Notes under the pieces: generated by a model
Database searches by the model: none
What the model was told of the DNA's origin: nothing
Seen by the model: only the letters and a program-made list of their open reading frames with translations
Source: Anolis sagrei
Taxonomy: Eukaryota; Chordata; Lepidosauria; Squamata; Anolidae
Assembly: GCF_037176765.1 (NCBI RefSeq)
Contig: NC_090023.1
Location: 9,996,542-10,060,541 of the forward strand
Reading direction: 5' to 3'
DNA: 64,000 nucleotides
In this document: one piece after another, positions 54,286-63,911 of the stretch
Position numbering within the stretch: the first letter of the stretch is position 1
Layout: each line of letters starts with the position of its first letter
Program-made: the position numbers and the translations under genes

Positions 54286-54750
54286 GGGCGTGATGGAGTC
54301 TGCTCTGGAGGTTTTTAATCAGAGACCGGATGGCCATCTGTTAGTGGTGCTTTGAATGCAATTTTCCTGCTTCTTGGCAGGGGGTTGGACTCGATGGCAC
54401 AGGAGGTCTCTTCCAAGTCTATGATTCTATGATTTTATGAAATTGGGTGTGATGGTGTGTGCTCTGGAGGTTTTTAAACAGAGACCGGATGGCCATCTGT
54501 CGGGGGTGCTTTGAATGCAATTTTCTTGCTTTTTGGCAGGGGGTTGGACTGGATGGCCCATGAGGTCTCTTCCAATTCTATGATTCTATGAAATTGGGTG
54601 TGATGGAGTCTGCTCTGGAGGTTTTTAATCAGAGACCAGATGGCCATCTGTTGGGGGTACTTTGATTGTGTCTTCCTGCAGGCCAGGGGGCAGACTGGAT
54701 GACCCTTTGGGGTCTCTTCTAACTCTATGATTCTATGATTCTGTGACAGC
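54286..54750 (+). repeat. Three tandem copies of a diverged CR1 3' tail
   Basis: Units start 'gaaattgggcgtgatgga', 'gaaattgggtgtgatggt' and 'gaaattgggtgtgatgga' at about 54280, 54439 and 54589. Each contains 'gctctggaggtttttaa' and ends in 'ctatgattctatg'. Confidence 0.85.
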
Positions 54751-54829
54751 TGTATTGACAAACTATGAGTTAAAATCAAACCTGTCTCATGTCAAAAGAC
54801 CTCACTAGCAAATTAAGCTAAACTATAGC

Positions 54830-55225
54830 TCCCATAGTTGTAGGTTTTTCGGGCTATATGGCCATGTTCTAGAACAGTGGTTCTCAACCTGGGGTCCCCA
54901 GATGTTTTTGGCCTACAACTCCCAGAAATCCCAGTTAGTTTATCAACTTTTAGGATTTCTGGGACTTGAAGGCCAAAAACATCTGGGGACCCCAGTTTGA
55001 GAACCACTGTTCTAGAAGCATTCTCTCCTGACGTTTCGCCTGCATCTATGGCAGGCATCCTTAGAGGTGTGAGGTCCCACAACCTCTGAGGACCTCACAA
55101 CCTCTGAGGATGCTTGCCATAGATGCAGGCAAAACGTCAGGAGAGAATGCTTCTACAACATGGCCATATAGCCCGAAAAACCTACAACAACCCAGTGATT
55201 CCAGTCATGAAAGCCTTTGATAATA
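54830..55225. mobile_element. Penelope fold-back dimer containing a hAT MITE
   Basis: Left arm 'gttgtaggtttttcgggcta', right arm 'gcccgaaaaacctacaacaa', meeting near 55080 ('cacaacctctgaggacctca'). The left arm is split by the MITE at 54875-55009. Confidence 0.8.
54875..55009. mobile_element. hAT-type MITE with exact 8-bp target duplication
   Basis: CAGTGG...CCACTG palindrome of 135 bp flanked by TTCTAGAA at 54867-54874 and 55010-55017. Confidence 0.92.
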
Positions 55226-55454
55226 CATATAGCTCCTAGAATCACCCACCTGCATAACTACTAGAAACTGGTTAAATTGAAGAGCTGTATGTGGGCAATG
55301 TGAAGCTCTCCAGATGTTGTTGGACTCAAGCTCCCATCTACCTCAACTATAATGTCCAGGGTGTTGGGATGTTGGGATTTGTAGTCCAGTTATATTAAGA
55401 GCCCCCTTTATTATGGCACCATGTGATATTGGGCAAAGTGAAGTGATGATTTAA

Positions 55455-55732
55455 TTAAAGTCAGTGTCATATCATTTATTTCTCGAAAGCAGTTGCAATT
55501 TACAAGCGTCAGAAAGCAATAGTGCCCAAGGCATACGATTTGCCATTGGGTTCCTAGATACGATATCTTTGGTCAACAAAGATCAGTGCGAAAGTCATTC
55601 AAGTATGATTCGTGCAACAATGGTCCGTGGGATGGAGATGGCATCGAAGATCTTTCAGTGTCGGCAATGAGTTCCTTCCCAGGAACAAGGCCAAGGTTGT
55701 ACATACGTCCAAGTTGCAAAATGTAGTTTGTC
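55455..55732 (-). other. Last exon of THRSP paralogue b (presumed 3' UTR)
   Basis: Branch-point-like TACTAAT then TTTTACAG acceptor (exon from 55732); AATAAA at 55480-55475 on the minus strand. No similarity to the last exon of paralogue a was seen. Confidence 0.65.
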
Positions 55733-55929
55733 CTGTAAAATTAGTAATGAAAAAAGGAGTTAGCAAAGGGGAATGAATCACAATATCGTTGAAGTCAAGC
55801 TATTTGTGGGATGCTACTTGGAGGTGTAGATGTACTCTTAGATTTCCAAAATCTGTTTTGTAATATAGGAAGTAATTGAAGAATGCCTCTGAGAATCTAC
55901 AAAGACCCCAATCTTCAACATCATTTGGT

Positions 55930-56005
55930 CCTTAAATAGCAAGTCTGGGCAAACTTCTGCCCTCCAGGTGTTTTGGACTTCAACTCCCATAATTCCTAAC
56001 AGCTG
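55930..56005 (+). repeat. Half of a palindromic hAT MITE
   Basis: 'gcaagtctgggcaaacttct' to 'cataattcctaacagctga', left half of the 50137 family. Confidence 0.65.
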
Positions 56006-56008
56006 AGA

Positions 56009-57650
56009 TGGAGATTGTTTGGTTTGCCTACTCTGGAACATGCAACATACCATTGTCCTTCTTTAGGGGTCCCTTTCAAATCGATAATACTATATCTCTC
56101 TCTGTGTGAATCATATCTATCTATCTATATCTATGGCTGAATGGCTCTCTGTCAGGAGAGCTTTGATTACGTTTTCTTGCCCTGTTGAAGGGAGTTGGAC
56201 TGGATGGCCTTAAGTGTTTTCTGTTGAGGTTCTGTGTGGGAAGTTTGCCCCAGTTCTGTCATTCGTGGGGTTCATTCAGAATGGTCTTTGATTGTAGGTG
56301 AACTATAAATCCCAGTATCTACAACTCCCAAATGTCAAGATCTATTTCCCCCAAACTCCATCTGTGTTCGTATTTGGGCATATGGAATATTCGTGCCAAG
56401 TTTGGTCCAGATCCATCATTGTTTGAGTCCACAGTGCTCTCTGGATGTAGGTGAACTATAACTCCCAAACTCAAGGTCAATGCCCACCAAATGCTGCTAG
56501 TATTTTCTGTTGGTCATGGGAGGCCTGTGTGCCAAGTTTGGCTCAGTTCCATCGTTGAGAATGCTCTTTGATTGTAGGTGAACTATAAATCCCAGCAACT
56601 ACAACTCCCAAGTGACAAAATCATAATTTTTTGAGTGATAGTCACTCCTTGTGTTGTGAGACGTTTTGTTGCCAAATTTGGTGTGATTTTGTTAATTGGT
56701 TCTTTTGTTTTTAAGGTACTCATTATGCACAGAGCATTTTTATATATATCGATTTTCATTGCTACTGTAATTTTGCTATTGTTATGAATCGTACTGTAAA
56801 TATCCGATATGCAGGATGTATTTTCATTCACTGGACCAAATTTGGCACAAATACCTGATACGCCCAAATTTGAATACTGGTGGGTTTGGGAGGGGGGGTT
56901 GATTTTTGTCACTTGGGAGTTGTAGTTGCTGGGATTTATAGTTCACCCACAATCAAAGAACATTCTGAACTCCACCAATGATAGTATTGAACATGCAAAA
57001 CTCTCACGACCAACAGAAAGTACTGGAAGGGTTTGGTGGTCATTGGCCTTGAGTTTTGGAGTTGTAGTTCAGCTACATCCAGAGAGCACTGTGGACTCAA
57101 ACAATGATGGATCTGGACCAAGCTTGGCATGAATACTCAATATGCCCAAATGTGAACACTGGTGGAGTTTGAGGAAAATAGACCTTGACATTTGGGAGTT
57201 GTAGTTGCAGGGATTTATAGTTCACCTACAATCAAAGAGGGTTCTGAACCCCACCAATGACGGAATTGGGCCAAACTTCCCTCACAGAACCCCCATGACC
57301 AACAGAAAATACTCAAGGCCATCCAGTCCAACTCCCTTCACCAGGGCAAGAAAACGTAGTCAAAGCCCTCCTGACAAAGAGCCATCCAGCCATAGATATA
57401 GTTAGATATGATTCACACACAGAAAGATATAGTATCATAGATTTGAAAGGGACCCGTAAAGAAGGACAAATCTATGTTGCATGTTCGAGAGTAGGCAAAC
57501 CAGACAATCTCCACATCAACACTGACAAAGAAACAGCAAGAAATACTGTTACCCACAAGCATAAAGAAATTACATATATTAGAAACCAACATATTCTATT
57601 TTCCAGATCAACAGACTGGGCCACAGCAACGCGTGGCAGGGGACAGCTAG
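56009..57650. mobile_element. Two Helitron-like copies in inverted orientation
   Basis: The minus copy 56009-56752 (5' TC end at 56752) and plus copy 56915-57650 (3' hairpin 'ggccacagcaacgcgtggca' plus CTAG at 57647-57650) are inverted ~600-bp arms. The centre 56755-56915 carries hAT-like text ('gttatgaatcgtactgtaaa'). Confidence 0.75.
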
Positions 57651-57846
57651 TGCTGTATATTGTTAGAGTTTTCATATTATTAACGCCAAATAAAGTAGAG
57701 CCAGTGACTCAATGAGATTTGTTTACGTCTTCAGAAGCTGATTCAATGGATCAATTTTAGCTGGGACTACCTAAAAGTTCTGCTCCTTAGTGTCAATAAC
57801 TTATTTTGGCACATGGGGCAGAAAATTCTACATCTTTCCTGACAAT

Positions 57847-58800
57847 GGAAATAAGTTATAATAGAAAATGTTCTGCACTATAAAAGGTAAAGGTTTCCCC
57901 TTGAAATTGAGTCTATTTGTGTTCGACTCTGGAGGGTGGCGTTCAGCTCCATATCTAAGTCAAATTATAAACTGTGCTAATAATATAATAATATAATATA
58001 ATATAATATAATTTATATACATATAATATTGATTACAATATAATACGATATACTACTACTAATAATATGATATTATATTATAATTATATATTTTATATTA
58101 CATGCAATATTACTAATAACATTACAGTATAATGGTATAGTACAATATAGTAATATGTAATACTAACATTGTGCTATGCTAATAATATAATATATTATAT
58201 TTACATGTTACTTGTAAGCCACTCTGAGTCCCCTTCGGGATGAGAAAGATGGCATATAAATGTCATAAATAGATAAATAATAATAAATAATGAGCCAGCG
58301 TTGTCCATAGACGCAATGTAATACAATATGGTACTACTACTAATAATATATTATAATTATATATTTTATATTTCATGTAATATTACTAATAATATTACAG
58401 TATAATGGTATAGTACAATATAGTAATATGTAATACTAATATTGTGCTATGCTAATAATATATTATATTTAAATGTTACTTGTAAGCCACTCTGAGTCCC
58501 CTTTGGGTTGAGAAGGACAGCATATAAATGTTGTAAATATATAAATAATAATAAATAAAGAGCTGGCATTGTCTGTAGACTCCTCCCAGTTCAGGCGGCC
58601 AGCATGACTGCACGGAGTGCCGTTACTTTCCTGCAGAAGCGGTATCTATTGATCTACTCACAATTTCATGTTTTTGAACTGCTAGATTGGCAGAAGCTGG
58701 GGCTAACAAAGGGAACCCACCCCATCCCACAGATTCGGATGACTAACCTTCTGATTAGTAAGTTCTGCAGCTTAGAGATTTAACCCATTGTGTCAGCATG
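57847..58800 (-). mobile_element. SINE split by duplicated L2 tails
   Basis: SINE pieces at 57885-57970 and 58560-58800 surround two related blocks (57975-58310, 58310-58575). Each has 'ttgtaagccactctgagtcc' and TA-rich text, and each ends 'gctggcattgtc'-like. Confidence 0.65.
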
Positions 58801-58861
58801 ACCCTATAACAACACCTAAAAACTACTATTGAGATGATGGTCAGCATTGGATAGTAGCTAT

Positions 58862-58928
58862 GGCCCCACCTACACTGCCATACAATGTAGTTTCAAACCG
58901 CATTAAATGGCAATGTAGGTGGGGCCTA
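58862..58928. repeat. Short perfect-ended palindromic MITE
   Basis: GGCCCCACCTACACTGCCAT and ATGGCAATGTAGGTGGGGCC ends, 67 bp. Confidence 0.7.
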
Positions 58929-59260
58929 AAATGCCATTGGAGCAGTGAATTGACCCCAGATTTAAGACTGAACTTTAAATGAGCTCTTCAAGGAGCAAAA
59001 GGATGTTCAATGTGGAGAGCTCCTTTAAAGTTTGGACTAAAACCCAAAGCAGATCCGCTGCCTCATTGACACCAAAGCTACCAGTTGGTTCCAACCAGCC
59101 GCCTAATGGTTTGGCCGGTTTGTGTGATGCAAATTAATGCTTATTCCTTGAATTTCTACTGGCGAATGATGCCAAGAGAAGAAAGATTAGAAGAACAGGC
59201 CATACAAAAGTGAAATAAGGTGGTTCCAGAGTTAGTAGATAGCTCACCTGGCACAGGGTT

Positions 59261-59611
59261 TCACCACCGGAGAGAAAATTCATTCTGGCCGATCTGCCCC
59301 ATGATTTCGTTGTATTTGGATGTTACGGTGTTGGCCATGCTGGTCAGTCGCGTCAGGATGTGGTGCAAACAGGACACGTGGAAATGAAAGAGTCCTTCAA
59401 GGTCTGCCTCCTCCTTGCCTTCCTCTTCGCTGAGGCTCTTCTCTTTCAGAGGAGCCAAGCCTCCTTCTGCCGCCAACTTGATGGATTTGAGGAGGCTGTA
59501 ATATTCGTGCAAGTCTTTGTCGTCCTGGTTCTCCAAGGAGACTCCCAATAGAAGACTGGGGAACATCACCGTTTGTTCCATCTTGCGGACGGCGGCAAAG
59601 TAGCCTTCCAT
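59261..59611 (-). CDS. THRSP: Spot 14 / thyroid hormone-responsive protein, paralogue b
   Basis: 116 residues from ATG 59611-59609 to TGA. MEGYFAAVRKMEQTVMFPSL, DLHEYYSLLKSIKLAAEGGL, ADLEGLFHFHVSCLHHILTR and ANTVTSKYNEIMGQI align with paralogue a and with human THRSP; LHHIL is also in the human protein. The frame is open upstream to 59743, but an ATG there (~59687) lies only a few bases past the TATA box, so the inner ATG is preferred. It lacks the longer central linker of a. Likely the same lipogenic co-regulator role (family knowledge). Intact. Confidence 0.92.
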   Translation of the reverse strand: MEGYFAAVRKMEQTVMFPSLLLGVSLENQDDKDLHEYYSLLKSIKLAAEGGLAPLKEKSLSEEEGKEEADLEGLFHFHVSCLHHILTRLTSMANTVTSKYNEIMGQIGQNEFSLRW

Positions 59612-59697
59612 GGTGAAGAGTAAAGAGATTCTCTGAGTCTTAAGTTTTGCTTTCTCAAGACTCTCAGGCAGCCGTAGCTCCAAACTTTGCAGCATCC

Positions 59698-59707
59698 CTT
59701 TATAAAG
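59698..59707 (-). promoter_or_regulatory. TATA box of THRSP paralogue b
   Basis: TTTATAAAGG on the minus strand, ~90 bases before the ATG; predicts transcription start near 59670. A CCAAT string (TTGGCCAATAG) lies at about 59886. Confidence 0.65.
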
Positions 59708-59809
59708 CAAGATGCAATATTCCTGGCACATGCCGGACCGCATGATTGGGACGGTGCCAATCTGGACACTCTTCTTCCAGCTGAGTTAGCAGTTTCTTGC
59801 TCACAGTTG

Positions 59810-59828
59810 GCAACGTGATTTTATTTAC
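59810..59828. promoter_or_regulatory. Upstream block shared with THRSP-a
   Basis: GCAACGTGATTTTATTTAC; see 47440-47458. Contains TATTTAC in place of TGTTTAC. Confidence 0.4.
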
Positions 59829-60334
59829 AATCTGGATTCATTCCCAAGCTCTTTTGCCCAGATCAGAGCTCATGTTGCCTCGCTGTTGGCCAATAGCAAG
59901 AAGGAAAGAAAGGGCTGAACATGAATGGAAATCTCCTATTACTTTTTTTGGCAAGACGCCTTCCTGATGGCCGGAGAGCCGAGCCAAGGCTGTGAAAGGG
60001 ACTTACAGCCACGTTTCGTCACTGGTGCTCACTTTGCGAAATGGGTCCTCCCCATCGTTTTGCTGAGTATCTGGAGGAGCTATTTTCAGGACACTTCTCC
60101 AACCACAAGACGTCGGGCAACGGCCCAAGTCTGGTAACCCAGGTCTCCTCTAAATATATCCTTAAGAGTGTCAAAGGGAATATTGGGAAAAGACATAGCA
60201 AGTGGCCATATCTTAAGCCAGACTGTCTGTCCTTTAGCCTGCTGTTGTGAACTCTGCAGAAAGTAGTGGCTTCCAACTTCAAGGGTGTCATGACTATGGG
60301 TATATTTCCATTGTAGAATTAATACAGCTTGTCA

Positions 60335-60560
60335 AAGGCTTTCATGGCTGCAATCACTGGGTTGTTGTAGGTTTTTCCGGGCTATATGGCCATGTTCTAG
60401 AGGCATTCTCTCCTGACATTTCGCCTGCATCTATGGCAAGCATCCTCAGAGGTAGTGATGCAGGCGAAACTTCAGGAGAGAATGCCTCCAGAATATGGCC
60501 ATATAGCCCGAAAAAACCTACAACAACCCAGTGATTCCAGCCATGAAAGCCTTCAACAAT
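60335..60560. mobile_element. Penelope fold-back dimer, near-perfect
   Basis: 'tgggttgttgtaggtttttc' on the left mirrors 'gaaaaaacctacaacaaccc' on the right; the arms meet near 60458 with almost no spacer. Confidence 0.85.
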
Positions 60561-60567
60561 ATATTAT

Positions 60568-60726
60568 ATTATATTACATTATATTATATTATTAGCACAG
60601 TTTATAATTTGGCTTAGAAATGGAGATGAGCACCACCCTCCAGAGTCGAACACAAATAGACTCAATTTCAAGGGGAAACCTTTACCTTTTATAGTGCAGA
60701 TGTTTTCTATTATAATTTATTTCTGT
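60568..60726 (+). repeat. Inverted copy of 57847-58000
   Basis: Includes the SINE end 'caaggggaaacctttacctt' plus shared non-SINE flank 'ttatagtgcaga...ttctattataa'. See findings. Confidence 0.75.
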
Positions 60727-60895
60727 TGGAACTAGGAAAAAGGGTTTATATATCTGTGGAATGACCTAGTTTTCCTAGTTCCAACAGACCTCACTACCTC
60801 TGAGGATGCTTGCCATAGATGCAGGCGAAACGTCAGGAGAGAATGCCTCTAGACCATGGCCATATAGCTCGAAAAAACCAACAACAACCCAATAC
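60726..60895 (+). mobile_element. Penelope-like terminal piece
   Basis: 'tgttggaactaggaaaaagg' then 'agatgcaggcgaaacgtcag' to 'cgaaaaaaccaacaacaacc'; the first 60 bases are inverted relative to the rest. Confidence 0.75.
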
Positions 60896-61085
60896 AGCTT
60901 GATTTCATTTTAATTGACACCGTTGAAGGCTATGGAATTATAGGAATTGTATGGCAGGGAGCTGGTGATTTGCTAAAGGCTAAAGACCTTGTTAAACTAC
61001 AGCTCCCGGGATTCCATAGCCTTGAGCCATGGTAATTAAAGCGCATTAATTCTACAGTAGAGATGCACCCGAAACTTTGGATTGC
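60895..61085. repeat. Palindromic MITE of the 'gtgtagatgcaccct' family
   Basis: 'gctaaagaccttgttaaact', 'agctcccgggattccatagc' and the end 'ctacagtagagatgcaccc'. Confidence 0.65.
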
Positions 61086-61312
61086 ATTCCTGACTTCAGA
61101 AGAACTGTCCAAGGTTCTGGAAAATGTCCTTTCACCTATTCCTTTCAAGACGGACATGGTAAGAATTGAGTTTGGGGCCTTTCCTATCCCTTGGTTCTCT
61201 GTAACTGACATGGCTCCAGTCTATGGCATCTGGGATTTGTAGTTTAGGAAGGCATAATCAGGATTCTCAGCCTCCATCGAACTACAAACCTTCGAATCCA
61301 TCAAATGCATTA

Positions 61313-61395
61313 TCTATATAAATAAAAATGTAATGTTTGTTTGTGGGATTAACTCCAAAACCACTGGATGAATTGACACCAAATTTGGACACAAG
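61313..61395 (+). mobile_element. Helitron 5' end only
   Basis: Starts TCTATATAAATAAAAATG and runs to 'ccaaatttggacacaagt'; no 3' end. Confidence 0.65.
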
Positions 61396-62457
61396 TTACA
61401 GCAATTATATTCCCCATAGTAACCTATGGATGTGAGATCTGGAAGACTGAGCGAAGAAAGAGACGCTTTTGAACTGTGGTGTTGGAGGAAAATGCTGAGA
61501 GTAGTAGCATTACTGCACTAGATCTAGATGTAGAGGGGTAGCATTACTTCACTAGATCTAGACACTATGCTCCTATTGATGCAATGGGATTTTGGCCTAG
61601 ATCTAGTGAAGTCATGCTACCTCTCTATTCTGCTTTGGTTAGACCACACCTGGAATATTGTGTCCAATTCTGGGCACCACAATTCAAGAGAGACATTGAC
61701 AAGCTGGAATGTGTCCAGAGAAGGGCAACTCAAATGATCAAGGGTCTGAAGAACAAGCCCTATGAGGAACGGCTTAAGGAGCTGGGCATGTTTAGCCTGA
61801 AGAAGAGAAGGCTGAGAGGGGATATGATAGCCATGTATAAATATGTGGGAAGAAGCCACAGGGAGGAGGGAGCAAGCTTGTTTTCTGCTTCCCTGGACAC
61901 TAGGACGCAATGGAACAATGGCTTCAAACTACAAGAGAGGAGATTCCATCTGAACATGAGGAAGAACTTCCTGACTGTGAGAGCTGTTCAGCAGTGGAAC
62001 TCTCTGCCCCGGAGTGTGGTGGAGGCTCCTTCTTTGGAAGCTTTTAAACAGAGGCTGGATGGCCATCTGTCAGGGGTGATTTAAATACAATATTCCTGCT
62101 TCCTGGCAGGGGGTTGGACTGGATGGCCCATGAGGTCTCTTCCAACTCTAGGATTCTATAATTCTATGAGTGCCTTGGACCGTGAGAAGATCCAACCATT
62201 CCATACTTCAGGAAATAAAGCCCAACTGCTCATTGGAGGGAAGGATATTAGAGGCCAAGATGAAGTACTTTGGCCACATCATGAGAAGAAAGGAAAGCTT
62301 AGAGAAGACAAATGGAAGGAAAAAGGAAGAGGGGTCGACCAAGGGCAAGATGGATGGATGGCATTCTTAAAGGAACTGGGGGTGTCGACGGCCGACAGGG
62401 AGCTCTGGCCTGGGCTTGTCCAGGAGGTCACGAAGAGTCGGAATAAATAACAACATA
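61396..62457 (+). mobile_element. BovB (RTE) LINE 3' end split by a CR1
   Basis: 61396-61507 has decayed VTYGCEIWKTE coding. 62165-62457 continues with VPWTVRRSNHSI-like and MKYFGHIMRRKESLEKTN, then 'ggaggtcacgaagagtcgga' and AACAACA. The missing middle is the CR1. Confidence 0.8.
61508..62165 (+). mobile_element. CR1 LINE 3' part inside BovB, coding frame open
   Basis: The 166-codon frame 61584-62084 ([20 protein letters not shown] to GHLSGVI) ends in ATTCTATAATTCTATGA. Its 5' edge carries a short inverted scrap of the same CR1 ('tcactagatctagacactat'). Confidence 0.88.
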
Positions 62458-62554
62458 TATTTGGAAGATATTCTGATTTCTAGTTATCAGCAAAAGGTAA
62501 GGAAAGGACAATTGAAATCATTGCAAAGTTGATTTTTTTACTCTACTTTACAGT

Positions 62555-62745
62555 TTGTAAAAATATTATTTACAAGTCCTGGGAGTTGTCATTTTACAAA
62601 GTCTTTTAACCTTCTGTGCCGAAGAGTGCTGGTGCCCCAACAAACTACAACTCCCAGTCTTCCATAGCTTTGAGCCATGGCAGTTCAAGTGCTTTCCAGC
62701 TGCATTGCTTTTACAGTGTAAATGCTCCTCTAGAGAGAAGGGAGT
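62555..62745. repeat. Palindromic MITE of the 'gtgtagatgcaccct' family, diverged
   Basis: 'caaagtcttttaaccttctg', 'aactacaactcccagtctt' and 'ttttacagtgtaaatgctcc'. Confidence 0.55.
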
Positions 62746-62904
62746 GAAGTGTAGTGCAGAGGTTATGGGTGGGGGAAGGTTAAGCACACTTTCACTGCAT
62801 GCTCTTTCTCTTTCCCAGACAGCAGAAACGTGAAGGACCAAAGTCCTCTAGACACAATTACACTTGACCCTAAAACAGACCACAGAGACAATATAGGCTA
62901 CCTC

Positions 62905-63165
62905 TATAGAATCATAGGATCATGAAGTTGGAAAGTACCCCAAGGGCCATTTAGTCGAACCCCTTGGCATGCACGAATGCTGTTGGGCACTTTAACTGCC
63001 ATAGCTCAGTGCAATAGAGTTATATAAGATCTTTATTAAGTGTTTTCTATCAAAGAATGCTGGTTTCTCACCCGACTACAACTCCCAGGTTGCCATAGCA
63101 CTGACCCATAGTAGTTAAAGTGGTGTCAAACGGCCTGTGTAGATGCACTACAAGATTCCAAAAAG
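62905..63165. repeat. CR1 tail scrap followed by MITE
   Basis: 62908-62985 reads 'tagaatcataggatcatgaa' (minus CR1). 62985-63165 is a MITE ending 'ggcctgtgtagatgcacta'. Confidence 0.6.
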
Positions 63166-63184
63166 GCCATTTTTTTCATCTCTC

Positions 63185-63885
63185 TGTTGTAGAAGGCTTT
63201 CATGGCCAGAATCACTGAGTTTCTGTGAGTTTTCTGGGCTGTAGGCCATGTTTCAGAAGCATTCTCTCTTAACGTTTCACCCACATCTATGGCAGGCATC
63301 CTCAGAGGTTATGAGGTCTATTGGAAATGAGGCAAATTGAGTTTATATATCTGTGGAATAATGTCCAGGGTGGGAGAAAGAACTCTTTTCTGCTTGAGGC
63401 AATTGTGAATGTTCCAACTGATCACCTTCATTAGCACTGAATACCCTTCCAGCTTCAAGGCTTGGCTGCTTCCTACCTGGGGGAATCCTTTGTTGGGAGG
63501 CGGTTAGCTGGCCTTGATTGTTTCTTGTCTGAAATTCCCCTGTTTTGATAGCCAAATTTTGTTCATATTCATGGTTTCCTTCTGTCTGTTGAAATCACCA
63601 ACAAAGGATTCCCCCAGACAGTAAACAGCCAGACCTTGAAGCTACAAGGCCATTACATGCCAATCAAGGTGGCCAGTTGGAACATTCACACCTAACTCCA
63701 ACAGACAAGAGTTCTTTCTCCCACCCTGGACTTTCCACAGATATATAAACCCCATTTTCCTAGTTTCCAACGGACCTGATTACCTCTGAGGATGCCTGCC
63801 ATAGATGCAGGTGAAACGTCAGGAGAGAATGCTTCTGGAACATGGCCATACAGCCTGGAAAGCTCACAGCCACCCAACATCCTGA
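63185..63885. mobile_element. Large Penelope fold-back dimer
   Basis: 63185-63595 (minus) and 63598-63885 (plus) are inverted copies of the terminal and untranslated region, meeting at 'gttgaaatcaccaacaaagg'. Confidence 0.8.
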
Positions 63886-63911
63886 TAGTTAGAGTTGTTT
63901 GACTGTAGAAC

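Larger units (their letters stand above)
55455..59675 (-). other. THRSP: THRSP paralogue b, gene span
   Basis: Coding exon 59248 to about 59675, intron 55733-59247, last exon to about 55455. The intron holds a 600-bp inverted repeat, a Helitron end and a SINE split by duplicated L2 tails. Same two-exon layout as paralogue a. Confidence 0.75.
59620..60330. other. THRSP-b upstream region, repeat-poor
   Basis: Holds the TATA and CCAAT strings and the shared block. No further gene was recognised; NDUFC2, next in human, was not found. Confidence 0.5.

Noticed and set aside
59612-59743. Longer N-terminus for THRSP-b
   Set aside because: The upstream ATG lies only a few bases past the TATA box, before the likely transcription start, and has no counterpart in paralogue a.
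47500-59757. A second shared promoter string (ACCGTCC...CGGTCC type) at the two THRSP genes
   Set aside because: Order and distance relative to the ATG differ between copies, so the resemblance is probably chance.
60019-60291. Possible NDUFC2 or other gene upstream of THRSP-b
   Set aside because: NDUFC2 follows in human, but neither the frame here nor any stretch to 64000 shows its sequence.
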